Shown here piece by piece: positions 1 through 12,279 of a stretch of 49,776 nt of DNA. The position numbers and the translations under genes are program-made. Source of the DNA: Pseudomonadota bacterium (lineage in GTDB: Bacteria; Pseudomonadota; Gammaproteobacteria; Burkholderiales; Gallionellaceae); contig JAJZTF010000010.1 in the NCBI GenBank assembly GCA_021821945.1, positions 1 to 49,776 of the forward strand, given 5' to 3'. Numbering within the stretch: position 1 is the stretch's first letter; every line of letters begins with the position of its first letter. The notes under the pieces are model-generated. The model saw only the letters and a program-made list of their open reading frames with translations, searched no databases and was not told the origin of the DNA.

Positions 1-76
1 CCCGAACAGGACAGTGAAACGGCTCCGCGCCAATGATAGTGTGGATTGCCCATGCGAAAGTAGGTCATCGTCAGAC
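1..76 (+). rRNA. rrf: 5S ribosomal RNA, 3' part
   Basis: The first 76 bases match the 3' two thirds of a betaproteobacterial 5S rRNA: the CCCGAACAGGACAGTGAAAC block, then the conserved GATAGTGTGG and GCGAAAGTAGG loops, ending near TCATCGTCAGAC, which would pair with the missing 5' end. The 5' part lies outside the window, so an rrn operon (16S-23S-5S) should lie upstream. The exact 3' end is uncertain by a few bases. Open reading frames across this stretch are not genes. Confidence 0.9.
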
Positions 77-86
77 CCCTTACAAA

Positions 87-123
87 CAAAACGCCCCCGC
101 TGTATCCCAGCAGGGGCGTTTTG
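87..123 (+). terminator. Rho-independent terminator of the rrn operon
   Basis: An 11-bp perfect stem (CAAAACGCCCC at 87-97, GGGGCGTTTTG at 113-123) continues with four inner pairs around a short loop. The A-rich 5' side and T-rich 3' side make it a strong terminator. It sits about 10 bases after the 5S end and separates the rrn operon from the downstream gene. Confidence 0.92.
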
Positions 124-167
124 CTTTTCTATGTACCTATGCAAAGCAAGTTGCTATTCTGTCACCC

Positions 168-1628
168 ATGACTACCGAATCCGAACTCAAATTGCGGGTC
201 AATCCAGAGCATTTCGCACAATTGAAACGAGAGCTCAGACCCTATCAGATCACAAAGCCGGTTACGCGCCGCTTGCACAACGTATATTTCGACACACCGG
301 CGCTTGATTTGCACAAGCGAAAAATGGCATTGCGGCTGCGCCGCGTCGGTGGTAAATGGCTGCAGACATTGAAGGGGGGCGGTTCGGTGGTTGCCGGCCT
401 GCACCAGAGAGATGAAGAGGAAATCGAGGTGCCTGACGGCAGGCTCGATTTGGTCAGCTTGAAAGAAGCGCTACCGGATGATGCGTTTTTGCACTGCATT
501 CGAGAAAATCTACAGCCTTTGTTTGCCACCGATTTTCATCGCACGAGCTACACGATAGACTGGCAGGGTGCGAGCATCGAAGTGTGTCTGGACCGCGGCG
601 AAGTCAGGATGAATGAGCAATTCGAGCCTATCAATGAAGTCGAGATGGAGCTCGTTTCAGGAGAATCCGTAAAACTTTTCGAGCTTGCATTCTCATTGCT
701 CGATACGCTGCCATTTGAACTTGAGATGGTGAGCAAGGCGGAGAAGGGATTTCGCCTTGTAACCAATTTCGTTCCAAAACCGGTAAAAGCGGAAATGCCG
801 CGGGAAACGGGTGAACTCTCTGTCGGATTGCAGGCTTCTATCTGGTCAAGTTTGATGCATCTGCAAGGCAACCTGCATGGTGCAATCGAAGGGAAAGATC
901 CTGAATTTCTCCACCAGATGCGCGTGGCGCTGCGCCGTCTGCGTGTGCTTTTGCGCATATGCGAAAAAATGCATGCCGACATCACCCTTAGTGCGTTGCG
1001 CGCTTTTGCGGCATCGCTCGGTGCCAGATTGGGCCAGCTCAGGGAGTGGGATGTTTTTATCGCGCAGATAGAGGCTTCAAACCTTGGGGCATCCGGCAAG
1101 CGGGCCATGTCCGCATATGCTGAGAGCAAGCGCAGAGATATATTTGCCGGATTGCCTTTTATCGATATCCAGCGCTTGCTTCTTCGATTCGTGATATGGA
1201 TGGATGGCGAGTATTGGGATTCTGCCCGAAAATGCGAACAGCCGATTTCGAAGTTCGCAAGCAGGTATTTGCAGAAATTGCATAGGCGTTATCAGCATGC
1301 ACGCCATCAGCGAAAAGATATCGACCAATTGCATGTCCTGCGCATAGAGGCGAAGAAATTGCGATATGGCTCGGAGCTTTTCTCAGGCTTGTATGATGTG
1401 CGCAGGGTAAGGAAATATCTCGAGGCGCTCGGCCAGGTGCAGGATGCCTTGGGCGAAATTCATGACATCGTCGTTGCGAAGAGGTTAATCGGTGAAATGA
1501 TCCTGCCTAGGCGAAAAAAAATCCTGACTGATTTTGAAATCGAGATGGATTTGCTGTTGTCGAAGAAACTTAAAGCGTTCAAAAGGCATGTTTCAGCGTT
1601 CGACAGGATACCCGTCTTCTGGAAATAG
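168..1628 (+). CDS. CYTH-CHAD domain protein
   Basis: A 486-residue soluble protein. The N-terminal CYTH (triphosphate tunnel) domain begins at once with the ExExK signature (ESELK, residues 4-8) and runs to about residue 200. CYTH enzymes bind triphosphate-type polyanions with divalent metal, and several hydrolyse inorganic triphosphate. The C-terminal half is a helical CHAD domain rich in His, Arg and Lys (HQMRVALRRLR and LHVLRIEAKKLRY), a polyphosphate-binding fold. The likely role is polyphosphate or triphosphate metabolism; the exact reaction cannot be read from sequence. The frame stays open up to 33, but those codons would lie in the 5S gene and its terminator, so ATG 168 is the sensible start. 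No Shine-Dalgarno is visible. TATTCT at 155-160 lies only 8 bases before the ATG, so a leaderless mRNA is possible. Confidence 0.9.
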   Translation: MTTESELKLRVNPEHFAQLKRELRPYQITKPVTRRLHNVYFDTPALDLHKRKMALRLRRVGGKWLQTLKGGGSVVAGLHQRDEEEIEVPDGRLDLVSLKEALPDDAFLHCIRENLQPLFATDFHRTSYTIDWQGASIEVCLDRGEVRMNEQFEPINEVEMELVSGESVKLFELAFSLLDTLPFELEMVSKAEKGFRLVTNFVPKPVKAEMPRETGELSVGLQASIWSSLMHLQGNLHGAIEGKDPEFLHQMRVALRRLRVLLRICEKMHADITLSALRAFAASLGARLGQLREWDVFIAQIEASNLGASGKRAMSAYAESKRRDIFAGLPFIDIQRLLLRFVIWMDGEYWDSARKCEQPISKFASRYLQKLHRRYQHARHQRKDIDQLHVLRIEAKKLRYGSELFSGLYDVRRVRKYLEALGQVQDALGEIHDIVVAKRLIGEMILPRRKKILTDFEIEMDLLLSKKLKAFKRHVSAFDRIPVFWK

Positions 1629-1630
1629 CT

Positions 1631-3799
1631 TCACCGGTGATGCCCTTTCCAGCGCTTCAGGAGCAATGCATTGCTCACAACCGAGACCGAGCTTAGCGCC
1701 ATCGCAGTTCCTGCGATCACTGGACTCAGCATGCCAGCTGCCGCGAGCGGAATGCCCAGCACGTTATATCCGAATGCGAAGAATAGATTCTGGCGGATCT
1801 TTGCAATTGTTCTTCTGGATAGCGAAATTGCATCCACCACGCTCATCAGGTCGTTCTTCATCAGCGTGATATCGGCTGTCTCGATCGCGATATCGCTTCC
1901 GCTCTTCATTGCGAAGCTGACATCGGCCGCGGCGAGCGCAGGCGCATCGTTGATGCCGTCGCCCACCATGCCAACAAGGTGACCATCTGCCTTGTAGGAC
2001 TGCAAAATCGCTTCCTTGTCCTGGGGCATGACCTCTGCGCGAAACTCTTTGATGCCCGCTTGGGCTGCGATCGCCTTGGCCGTTTCCAGACTGTCTCCGC
2101 TGATCATCACGACGCGCAGGTTCATGCCGATCAGCGCCGCGATCGCTGGCCGGCTGCTTACCCGCAGCTGATCTGCAACCGCGACATAGCCCAGCAATTC
2201 GGATCCACGCGCAACTGCAAGCACGGATTCACCCTTTTGCTGCAGACTGAGCATGCGTCGTGCATCTATAGCAACGCCGTTATGCTCGGCAAAAGCAGGG
2301 GAGCCCAGCAGGCAGGGTTTGCCTTGTATGTCGGCCTTCAGACCCTGGCCGGAGAACTCACTGACATTCATCACTTCCAGAGGGGTTATCTGCAGTTTTC
2401 CGGCATGTTCCGCGAGCGCCCTCGAGAGCGGATGGGTAGAAGTGCGGGCGAGGCTGAACGCGATTTTAAGCAGCTCCGCATCGCTGATGTCGGATGAAGG
2501 CATGATTTCTGTGACGCTTGGCTTTCCGCTGGTCAGCGTGCCAGTCTTGTCGAACAGCAGTACAGAAAGTCTGTGCGTGCGCTCAAGCGCTTCCGCATCC
2601 CTGATCAGAATGCCGGACTGGGCCGCCCGGCCTGTTGACACGACGAGCGCTGTGGGGGTTGCGAGTCCCAATGCGCAGGGGCAGGAGATGACCAGAACCG
2701 CTACCGCATTGATCAGCGCAGCGTTGAAATTCCCGTTTGCAATCCACCATGCGGAAAATGTCAGCAATGCTATGCCCACCACGACAGGGACGAAGATCGC
2801 CGACACCCTGTCTGCCAACCTCTGGATGGCCGCCTTCGAACCCTGTGCTTTTTCGACCAGACGGATGATGGAGGCGAGCTGCGTGTGAGAGCCAACGGCA
2901 AGCGCGCGGCATTTCAGCAAGCCGCGCACATTGTTGGTCGCCGCGTAGACCTTGTCCTCCGGATGCTTTTCCTGTGGCAGACTTTCTCCGGTCAGCATGG
3001 ATTCGTCGATGCTCGAAGTTCCTTCAATGACCAGACCGTCAACAGGCACGTTTTCTCCGGGGCGCACCCAGAAGACATCATTCACGCGCATCTCTTCTAT
3101 GGGGATGTCATGCATTTCTCCATCGCGCTCCACATGGGCCGTTCTGGGCTGCAGGCGGATAAGGGCTTCCAGCGCGCTCGAGGTCTTGCTCTTCGCGTTT
3201 GCCTCCAGCAATTTTCCCAGCAGAACCAGCGTGATCAGCGTAGCACTCGCTTCGAAATAGAGGGGTTCGTGCAATTCCAGGAGCCATGTCGCAAGGCTCA
3301 TGAAATAGGCGGCGCTGGTGCCCAAGGCGACCAGTACATCCATGTTTGCGCTGCGTGAACGCAGGCTTCCCCAGGCCCCCTCGTAAAATCGCCAGCCTAT
3401 CCAGAATTGCACGGGGGTGGCGAGAACGAATTGGACCCATGCAGGCAGCATGAATGGAATGCCCGCAAACATCAGCAGCATCTCGAGAATAAGCGGAGCC
3501 GTGAGCAGAGCCGAAATGAGAAAGCGGGCCTTTTCCTTCTTCAAGGCCAGCGTGCGCGACTCCTTTTCTGCAGCATAATCACGAAGCATGTGCGCATCGA
3601 ACCCTGTCGCCTGTATGGCCTTGATCAGACCTTCTGGAGTGATTGTTTCCGGATTGAATTCGATGTGCGCTTTTTCGGTGGCGATGCTCACCGTTGAACT
3701 GACGCCCGGCAGCTGGTTCAGCGCCTTTTCGAGGCGGGTCGAACAGGCTGCGCAATGCATGCCGGTGACTTGCAGGTCGATGGAGGCGGAATTTTCCAT
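1631..3799 (-). CDS. copA: Cu(+)-exporting P1B-type ATPase
   Basis: A 722-residue inner-membrane pump that exports cytoplasmic Cu(+) (or Ag(+)) using ATP. In order: one N-terminal HMA metal-binding domain with GMHCAAC (Cys at about 16 and 19), paired transmembrane segments, the TGES actuator loop, the intramembrane CPC motif ([13 protein letters not shown]), the DKTGTLT phosphorylation site, [10 protein letters not shown], and last membrane helices with the YN and MxxSS residues typical of Cu(+)-selective pumps. An in-frame ATG at 3835 would add 12 unlikely residues. I prefer ATG 3799 because a perfect TATAAT ends 7 bases before it. It is convergent with the CYTH-CHAD gene (2-base gap). No copper regulator or chaperone gene is adjacent. 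Confidence 0.95.
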   Translation of the reverse strand: MENSASIDLQVTGMHCAACSTRLEKALNQLPGVSSTVSIATEKAHIEFNPETITPEGLIKAIQATGFDAHMLRDYAAEKESRTLALKKEKARFLISALLTAPLILEMLLMFAGIPFMLPAWVQFVLATPVQFWIGWRFYEGAWGSLRSRSANMDVLVALGTSAAYFMSLATWLLELHEPLYFEASATLITLVLLGKLLEANAKSKTSSALEALIRLQPRTAHVERDGEMHDIPIEEMRVNDVFWVRPGENVPVDGLVIEGTSSIDESMLTGESLPQEKHPEDKVYAATNNVRGLLKCRALAVGSHTQLASIIRLVEKAQGSKAAIQRLADRVSAIFVPVVVGIALLTFSAWWIANGNFNAALINAVAVLVISCPCALGLATPTALVVSTGRAAQSGILIRDAEALERTHRLSVLLFDKTGTLTSGKPSVTEIMPSSDISDAELLKIAFSLARTSTHPLSRALAEHAGKLQITPLEVMNVSEFSGQGLKADIQGKPCLLGSPAFAEHNGVAIDARRMLSLQQKGESVLAVARGSELLGYVAVADQLRVSSRPAIAALIGMNLRVVMISGDSLETAKAIAAQAGIKEFRAEVMPQDKEAILQSYKADGHLVGMVGDGINDAPALAAADVSFAMKSGSDIAIETADITLMKNDLMSVVDAISLSRRTIAKIRQNLFFAFGYNVLGIPLAAAGMLSPVIAGTAMALSSVSVVSNALLLKRWKGHHR

Positions 3800-3805
3800 G
3801 CGAGG

Positions 3806-3811
3806 ATTATA
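3806..3811 (-). promoter_or_regulatory. -10 box for copA, leaderless candidate
   Basis: On the minus strand TATAAT reads from 3811 to 3806 and ends 7 bases before ATG 3799, placing transcription start at or next to the start codon. No good -35 lies at the usual distance (TGCGGA at 17 bases), and no clear CueR-type dyad is visible, so an activator may be needed. Confidence 0.45.
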
Positions 3812-3864
3812 GTCGCAGGGTGAAGCCGTCCGCACGCATTATGCGCGCGGGCGGCCCATGCAGA

Positions 3865-4056
3865 TCATTTCTTGAGCGGGCAGGTGTTGATGCCGAAGAT
3901 CGAATAAGCCGGGCAGATGCCGATTATCCCGGTTAACAGCGGCACGATGCCTATATAGCCCCATTTGCCTATCGTGCCTGTGAAAGCCAGCGCGATAAGA
4001 GCAATGCCTGCGATGATGCGAACTGCGCGATCCATGCTTCCTTCGTTGATTTTCAT
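3865..4056 (-). CDS. DUF2892 (YgaP-type) small membrane protein
   Basis: A 63-residue inner-membrane protein with two hydrophobic helices (residues about 11-25 and 30-48), a conserved short N-terminus (NEGSMDRAVRIIAGI) and a C-terminal CPAYSIFGINTCPLKK, giving two cysteines near the end. This is the DUF2892 pattern seen alone or fused to rhodanese domains (YgaP). Its molecular role is not established. A strong Shine-Dalgarno (AGGAGG) lies about 6 bases before ATG 4056. It lies between lysS and copA on the same strand, 64 bases after the lysS stop, so read-through from lysS is possible. Confidence 0.88.
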   Translation of the reverse strand: MKINEGSMDRAVRIIAGIALIALAFTGTIGKWGYIGIVPLLTGIIGICPAYSIFGINTCPLKK

Positions 4057-4120
4057 TTTTTCCTCCTCAAGAAGATATGCGCATCATAGGCCGATTTTTG
4101 CCCGTTGTCAGCGGATGAGA

Positions 4121-5623
4121 TCAGCGCGCGGCCTCGGGCCTCATGTGCGGAAAAAGGATCACGTCCCTGATGCTGGGACTGTCGGTCAGCATCATGATCA
4201 GGCGGTCTATTCCTATGCCTTCGCCTGCTGTCGGAGGAAGGCCGTATTCCAGCGCGCGCACATAGTCGTTGTCCTTGTACATTGCCTCCTCGTCGCCCGC
4301 CTCCTTTGCCGCGACCTGCAGATCGAAGCGCGCCTCCTGGTCCTCGGCATCGTTCAATTCGGAGAAGCCGTTGGCAAGTTCGCGCCCGAGCACGAAGAGC
4401 TCGAAGCGTTCGGTGATGCCAGGCTCAGCATCGCTGCTTCTTGCCAATGGGGAGACCTCGACGGGATAGTCGACGATGAAGGTGGGCTCGAACAGCAGCG
4501 CTTCGGAAAGCTCCTCGAAAAGGGAAAGCTGCAGTCCGCCTATGCCGTCCTTCGGATTGTATTTGGCCTTCAAGTCCTGCAGTTCCGAGACCAGGAATTC
4601 ACGGTCGTGGAGCTGCTCGGTCGAAAACTGCGGATGGTATTTCTGTATCGCCTCCACCATGGTCAGCCTGTGGAAAGGTTTACCAAGGTCCAGCTCTCTT
4701 CCCTGGTATGAGATCACCGTCGTGCCGAGCACCTTTTTCGCCACATCCCTCAACAGCCTCTCGGTGAAGTCCATCAGGTATTTGTAGTCTCGATAGGCCT
4801 CGTAGAATTCCAGCATCGTGAATTCCGGATTGTGGCGCGTCGAGAGCCCTTCGTTTCTGAAGTTGCGATTGATCTCGAAAACCTTCTCGAAGCCGCCAAC
4901 CACGAGGCGCTTCAAATAAAGCTCGGGCGCTATGCGCAGATACATCTTCATGTCCAGCGCGTTGTGGTGAGTCTCGAAAGGCTTTGCCGATGCGCCGCCC
5001 GGGATGGGATGCATCATCGGTGTCTCGACTTCGAGATAGCCTTCGGCTATGAAGAATTCGCGCACGGCCTGTATGATCCTTGTGCGCAACGCGAACACGC
5101 GCCTCGCATCCTCGTTGGTGATGAGATCCAGATAGCGCTGGCGGTATTTCTGCTCCTGGTCAGAAAGACCGTGGAATTTTTCTGGCAATGGGCGCAGCGA
5201 CTTGGTCAACAGGCGGACTTCCGTAACGCGCACCGAGAGCTCGCCCGTCTTGGTCCTGAAGAGTACGCCTGCGGCACCCAGTATGTCGCCCAGGTCATAG
5301 TGCTTGAATGCGTTGTGCGCATCGATCCCCGTGTCGCCATTGCTGATGAAGAGCTGTATGCGGCCTCCCATGTCCTGCAGCGTGGCGAAGCTTGCCTTGC
5401 CCATCACCCTCTTGAGCATCATGCGCCCTGCAACTGCAACCCTGACCTGTCTGCTTTCGAGCTCCTCGTGCGACATTTCTCCATAGGTCTCGTGCAGATC
5501 ACCGGAAAGATGCGTGCGGGAAAAATCGTTGGGGAAGGCGACCCCCGCCTTGCGGATTGCGGCTAGCTTGCTGCGGCGCTCGGCGATGATCTGGTTCTCG
5601 TCAAGATTCGGTACGGTATCCAT
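4121..5623 (-). CDS. lysS: Lysyl-tRNA synthetase, class II
   Basis: A 500-residue cytoplasmic enzyme that attaches lysine to tRNA(Lys) using ATP. An N-terminal OB-fold anticodon-binding domain (about residues 60-170; [19 protein letters not shown]) is followed by the class II catalytic core: motif 2 [19 protein letters not shown] and motif 3 [20 protein letters not shown] near the C-terminus. Length and both motifs are normal. The start is supported by the typical LysS N-terminal region. It is the last large gene of the minus-strand run that includes dapC, dapD and dapE. A possible own promoter, TTGTGA-N17-TGAAAT, lies in the 58 bases after hpnE. Confidence 0.97.
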   Translation of the reverse strand: MDTVPNLDENQIIAERRSKLAAIRKAGVAFPNDFSRTHLSGDLHETYGEMSHEELESRQVRVAVAGRMMLKRVMGKASFATLQDMGGRIQLFISNGDTGIDAHNAFKHYDLGDILGAAGVLFRTKTGELSVRVTEVRLLTKSLRPLPEKFHGLSDQEQKYRQRYLDLITNEDARRVFALRTRIIQAVREFFIAEGYLEVETPMMHPIPGGASAKPFETHHNALDMKMYLRIAPELYLKRLVVGGFEKVFEINRNFRNEGLSTRHNPEFTMLEFYEAYRDYKYLMDFTERLLRDVAKKVLGTTVISYQGRELDLGKPFHRLTMVEAIQKYHPQFSTEQLHDREFLVSELQDLKAKYNPKDGIGGLQLSLFEELSEALLFEPTFIVDYPVEVSPLARSSDAEPGITERFELFVLGRELANGFSELNDAEDQEARFDLQVAAKEAGDEEAMYKDNDYVRALEYGLPPTAGEGIGIDRLIMMLTDSPSIRDVILFPHMRPEAAR

Positions 5624-5681
5624 GGCTTTATCGGCATTTCACAAAGGATGGAATTGTGTCACAAAATCCGCGATTCCGCGA

Positions 5682-6980
5682 TCAGGATCCTGCTTCGATG
5701 AGCCTGGCGCAGGCAAGTCCGCTTTGCACGGCACCCTCCAGCGTCGCGGGATAATTACCCTTGGTGTAGTCGCCCGCCAGAAAAAAACGGGGCAGGGAAG
5801 TTCGCTGGTCGGGGCGCAATAGATTGGGCGTGCAGGCAAAGGTCGCGCGTTTTTCCGCGATCACCTTGTGCCATAAGGGCAATTCCCTGATGCCGAATTC
5901 CTCGGAAATCTCAAATGCCACCTTTTCTGCAAGCTTTTCATGCGAAAGTTCCTGATGCAAGCCTTCGGCGCTGATCACGCTTGCGATGAGTCCATGCTGG
6001 CCGGATATTTCTCCCTTGTCGAACAGCCACTGGCTGCAGCGTCTGTACAGTCCCAGCATCGGATGCGGCAGGGAAACGCTATGAGGGTATTGCAGATAAA
6101 CGGTATATATTGGCTGGTGTTGCAGCGCATCGATCTGCCTTGCTGTTTCCTGAAGTCCGGAAATCCGGCCTAGCAGCTTTGCCGCAACAGTCGGAGAGGT
6201 GGCGCAGATCACATGGCTGAATTCCTCCCCGCCATTCTTTGAAACAACCTTGATGGCGTTTTCAAGAGGTTCGATGCTTTCCACGCCGCAGGAGGTGAAG
6301 ACCCTGCCGCCGCGGCTTTCGAGATAGCTGGCGGCACGCCTGGGAAAAAGCAGGGTGAAATCGATCCTGGGCAGTAGCATGTCGCTGTCTTCACGGCTCC
6401 GGCTAAAGGCATCCCTGATGACGTTCAAAAATAGCTGGGCGGATGCAATTTCCATCGGCGTGTTGAGCGCCGCGATGCAAAGCGGCTCCCAGAGATTCTC
6501 TATGAGTTGCCGGCTCTGATTGTGAAACGCGAGCAGATCGATGACCGCAATGTCCGCATCCAGCCTGAAATGAATGCTCTTGAGATGGCTCATGAAGCTG
6601 ATCGCATCTATCCTGTCTTTCATGCCGATGCCTCTTGCGCCGAGGAGCGCGGCCAAAAGGTGAAGCGGAGCGGGGAGCCTGGGCGCCTTCAATGAAAAGC
6701 GCTTGTTGAGATCGAGTTGCAGCGGCGTGCGCAGAAAATCGTCCTCGATATTTCCGCCGACCTTTTCGATCAGGTTGAGCGTTTGCCGGTAGCAGCCCAG
6801 CAATATGTGCTGGCCGTTGTCGAGCTGGGTTCCTCCATGCAATACGCCGCGCGCGCGGCCGCCCGGTTGCCTGGCGCTTTCGAAAACGGTGACTTCCAGT
6901 CCGCTTTCTGCGAGCGCGACGGCTGCCGCCATTCCGGCGTATCCTGCGCCTATGACCGCGATGTTCAGTTCTTGAGCCAA
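5682..6980 (-). CDS. hpnE: Hydroxysqualene dehydroxylase
   Basis: An FAD-dependent oxidoreductase of the phytoene desaturase/amine oxidase superfamily. The N-terminus has the dinucleotide-binding motif GAGYAGMAAAV followed by the acidic end of the fold (VTVFE); near the C-terminus FFLAGDYTKGNYPATLEGAVQSG is the second FAD-contact motif. Beside hpnC and hpnD it should reduce hydroxysqualene to squalene, the hopanoid precursor. The start is uncertain. The fold begins at LNIAVIGAG, so likely starts are TTG at 6980 (used here) or CTG at 6968, which overlaps the hpnD stop as CTGA. An ATG at 7046 would overlap hpnD by 82 bases. No clear ribosome site favours any of them. Confidence 0.92.
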   Translation of the reverse strand: MAQELNIAVIGAGYAGMAAAVALAESGLEVTVFESARQPGGRARGVLHGGTQLDNGQHILLGCYRQTLNLIEKVGGNIEDDFLRTPLQLDLNKRFSLKAPRLPAPLHLLAALLGARGIGMKDRIDAISFMSHLKSIHFRLDADIAVIDLLAFHNQSRQLIENLWEPLCIAALNTPMEIASAQLFLNVIRDAFSRSREDSDMLLPRIDFTLLFPRRAASYLESRGGRVFTSCGVESIEPLENAIKVVSKNGGEEFSHVICATSPTVAAKLLGRISGLQETARQIDALQHQPIYTVYLQYPHSVSLPHPMLGLYRRCSQWLFDKGEISGQHGLIASVISAEGLHQELSHEKLAEKVAFEISEEFGIRELPLWHKVIAEKRATFACTPNLLRPDQRTSLPRFFLAGDYTKGNYPATLEGAVQSGLACARLIEAGS

Positions 6981-7798
6981 GTTGTCCAGGCAAGCCAGAG
7001 CTTGCGCAGCGGGGTGAGCGAAATGCGCTCCCTCAAGACATGGCATCCGCTGGCCGAGATTTCATCCAGCGTTGCACGATAGATCGCTGCCATGATGAGC
7101 CCGGTGCGCTGGGCTTTTCTGTCAGCTTCGGGAAGGTGGGACAGCGCCTGCTGGTAATAGCGCTGTGCGCGCTCTATCTGGAAGGCCATCAGCTTCTGGA
7201 AGTTTTCGCTCTCCCTGGCGTTCAGGATGTCCGAAGCCGTGACGTTAAACTGCTGCAATTCGTCCATCGGCAGATAGATGCGGTTTCGCCTTGCATCCTC
7301 GCCCACGTCGCGGATGATGTTGGTGAGCTGGAATGCGATGCCCAGATCATGCGCGTACTTCAGCGTCTGCCGGTCGCTGTAGCCGAAGATCTCGACCGAC
7401 AAGAGGCCGACCACGGAGGCCACCCGGTAACAGTAAAGCTGCAGCGACTTGAAGTCGGGGTAGCGCGGCTGGTCCAGATCCATCTCCATGCCGTCTATGA
7501 TCTCGAGCAGGTGCTCCTTTGCCAGGTTGAATCTGGATGCGACCGGAAGCAGCGCCAGGGCTACCGGATGCTGGGGCTTACCGCCGTATATCTCGTCCAC
7601 CTGCGCTCTCCACCAGTTAAGCGTGCTGCGCGCGACATCCGGATCCTTGCATTCGTCCACCACGTCGTCGACTTCCCGGCAGAACGCATAGAGCGCAGTG
7701 ATCGCGCGGCGCTTTTCCTGAGGCAGGAAAAGGAAGCTGTAATAGAAGCTCGAGCCGCTGGCTGCCGCCTTTTCCTGGCAATACTGGTCTGGTGTCAT
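6965..7798 (-). CDS. hpnD: Presqualene diphosphate synthase
   Basis: A 277-residue member of the squalene/phytoene synthase family. It condenses two farnesyl diphosphates to presqualene diphosphate, the first step of the three-gene squalene route. Visible are the first Asp-rich motif (REVDDVVDE) and the second (RDVGEDARRNRIYLP), which bind diphosphate through Mg(2+). I start at ATG 7798 (MTPDQYCQEKAA), 4 bases after hpnC; an upstream in-frame ATG at 7885 would lie inside hpnC and add an unrelated 29 residues. The order hpnC-hpnD-hpnE indicates one transcript with coupled translation. Confidence 0.95.
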   Translation of the reverse strand: MTPDQYCQEKAAASGSSFYYSFLFLPQEKRRAITALYAFCREVDDVVDECKDPDVARSTLNWWRAQVDEIYGGKPQHPVALALLPVASRFNLAKEHLLEIIDGMEMDLDQPRYPDFKSLQLYCYRVASVVGLLSVEIFGYSDRQTLKYAHDLGIAFQLTNIIRDVGEDARRNRIYLPMDELQQFNVTASDILNARESENFQKLMAFQIERAQRYYQQALSHLPEADRKAQRTGLIMAAIYRATLDEISASGCHVLRERISLTPLRKLWLAWTTWLKN

Positions 7799-7802
7799 GG
7801 CT

Positions 7803-8617
7803 TCAATAGTAAAAGGGCGCTGATTTGGCGAGCATGATAACCCAGTCATACGGGCGCAGCACGGGCCTGCGGTTGTACATGTCATAGGCAGCAGCCTCGA
7901 GCTTGTCGAGTATGCGCATGCCGCCTGCGATGATCATGCGCATCTCGAGGCCGATGCGGCCCTTGAGTATGCTCCCCAGGGGGGCGCCTTTCAGCATCAG
8001 TTCCCTTGAGCGGTCTGCCTGGAATTTCATGAGCCTCCTGAAATTCTCGTCGACCATCCTGTCGGCGATCTGCTCCTCTGAAACGCCGTATTCCTTCATC
8101 TCGTCGAGCGGGAGATAGATGCGGCCTATCGCGTAGTCCTTTTCGACGTCCTGCCAGAAATTGATGAGCTGCAGGCTGGTGCAGATCGCATCGGAATAGG
8201 CGATGTTCACTTCGGTCGCATTGCGATAAAGGTGCAAGAGCAGAAGTCCTACGGGATTTGCAGAACGCCTGCAGTAGTCGAGAAGTTCTGCGTAATTTTC
8301 ATACCGTTTCTTCACGACGTCCTGGGAGAATGCATCGAGCAGATCATGGAAGGGCTGGAGCGGAAGATGGTGTTCGCTGATCTCGACTGCAAGGTTCTGA
8401 AAGAGCGGCGTAAGAGGAGCTTCGCCATTCTTTATCCTGTCCAGTTCGCTGCGGAATTCGTTGAGCCTTGAAAGCCTTTCTCCGTCTGCAAGGTTTCCCT
8501 CGTCCGCAATGTCGTCGGCCGACCTTGCAAAGCGGTATATCACGGTCACCGGCTTTTGCAGGCGCTTTGGCAGCAATATGGATGCGACCGGAAAGTTTTC
8601 ATAGTGGTCGACTGGCA

Positions 8618-8618
<1 letters not shown>
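7803..8618 (-). CDS. hpnC: Hydroxysqualene synthase
   Basis: A 271-residue squalene/phytoene synthase-family protein. It converts presqualene diphosphate to hydroxysqualene, after HpnD and before HpnE. Both Asp-rich motifs are present: RSADDIADEG near residue 35 and QDVEKDYAIGRIYLP in the middle. The N-terminal MPVDHYENFPVAS matches the usual HpnC beginning. The start codon shares one base with the prmB stop (TGATG), a typical coupling junction. No squalene-hopene cyclase (shc) is in the window, so the hopanoid pathway must be completed elsewhere in the genome. Confidence 0.95.
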
Positions 8619-11005
<2,387 letters not shown>

Positions 11006-11009
<4 letters not shown>

Positions 11010-12178
11010 TCGGATTCGTCCATTGTGCCAAGATCGATCTTGATCTCATCGAGGCTGGATTTCGCAGAGCCTTTTGTCTCTGGCTGGGGAACGAAGGCGG
11101 GGACGCTCATGGTGTTGGTGCGCTCCGAAAAATCGATCAGCGCGGAAAGATTGCTTGCCGAATCGGCATTGCGCATCGCTTCCTCCTTGGTGATCTTGCC
11201 CGACTTGAAAAGCCTGTAAAGGGCCTGCTCGAAGGTCTGGGAGCCCGGGGAGACGCTCTTGTCCATCGCATCGTGTATCTTTTCGATCTCGTCGTTCTTG
11301 ATCAGGTCGGCGATCAGCGTCGTGTTGAGCAGTATTTCCACCGCGGGCACAAGCTTTCCCTGGATCGTCCGGACCAGGCGCTGGGAGATCACCGCCCTCA
11401 GGCACATCGAAAGATCGGACAGCACGCTCTGACGGGAATCATAGGGGAAGAAGTTCACGATGCGGTTCAATGCATGATAGCTGTTGTTCGCATGCAGCGT
11501 GGTCAGGCAAAGATGTCCCGTCTGCGCGAAGATCAGCGCGTGCTTCAGGGTGTCTCTGTCTCTCACTTCGCCTATCATCAGCACGTCGGGCGCCTCGCGC
11601 ATGCCGAAGGACAGCGCATTTTCGTAGTTCAGCGTGTCGGTGCCGAGTTCGCGCTGGTTCACGATGGATTTTTCGTGCCTGAAGATGTATTCGATGGGAT
11701 CTTCGACGGTCAGGATATGGCCGGTCTGCGTCAGGTTGCGGTGCTGTATCATCGCGGCCAGCGTGGTCGATTTTCCGGATCCGGTCGCCCCGACGACCAG
11801 AACCAGCCCGCGCTTTTCCATGATCAGGGACTTCAAGACGCTGGGCAGGTGAAGCTCGGCGATATCTGCTATCGCGCCCTTGATGAAGCGTATGACCATC
11901 GCGATGTCGCCGCGCTGGCGGAATATGTTGACCCGGAAGCTGCCAAGCTGATCGGCCCGATAGGAGAAGTTGATCTCCATGCTGTTCTCGAATTGCAGCA
12001 TCTGCTTGGAGTTCATCATCTCGTAGGCGATGCGCTTGATCACCTCGGGTGTCAGGATCTGGGAATTGACCGGGCTCGCAACACCGTCTATCTTGATGTT
12101 GACAGGCGCCCCCACCGAGAAGAAAAGGTCAGATGCCTGCCTCTCGGCGGCAAGCTTAAGCAGGGGGGTGACGAGCAT
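11006..12178 (-). CDS. pilU: Type IV pilus twitching ATPase PilU
   Basis: A 390-residue cytoplasmic hexameric ATPase of the PilT/PilU secretion-ATPase family, working with PilT in pilus retraction. Motifs: Walker A GATGSGKSTT, Asp box VEDPIEYIF, Walker B region GEVRDRDTL and His box LTTLHAN. The length and the C-terminal tail after the ATPase core, plus the N-terminus MLVTPLLKLAAERQASDLFFS, favour PilU over PilT. A strong ribosome site (AAGGAGA) precedes ATG 12178. pilT, its usual neighbour, is not in this window. The gene lies between dapD and the yffB-dapE pair and overlaps the latter by 4 bases. Confidence 0.93.
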
Positions 12179-12224
12179 GTTGATCTCCTTCTAAATGACA
12201 GGACAGGGGATGCGGTTTTGCGCA

Positions 12225-12278
12225 ATCCTGACACAATATCCTCAATCCTGAATCCTCAGTCCTGATCTTCGATCCTGC
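12225..12278 (-). repeat. Short tandem heptamer repeat
   Basis: Between dapD and pilU there are four head-to-tail 7-base units at 12238-12265 (plus-strand reading ATCCTCA, ATCCTGA, ATCCTCA, GTCCTGA), consensus RTCCTSA. Isolated copies lie at 12225-12231 and 12272-12278. On the transcribed minus strand the unit reads TGAGGAT/TCAGGAT. The array lies in the 101-base dapD-pilU spacer. It resembles the variable heptamer repeats found in intergenic DNA of some bacteria; no function is implied. Confidence 0.75.
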
Positions 12279-12279
12279 A

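Noticed and set aside
33..167. N-terminal extension of the CYTH-CHAD gene
   Set aside because: These codons lie in the 5S rRNA gene and its terminator; the CYTH signature starts right after ATG 168.
11273..12265. 330-codon plus-strand open frame opposite pilU
   Set aside because: Antisense to the Walker motifs of PilU; no domain of its own.
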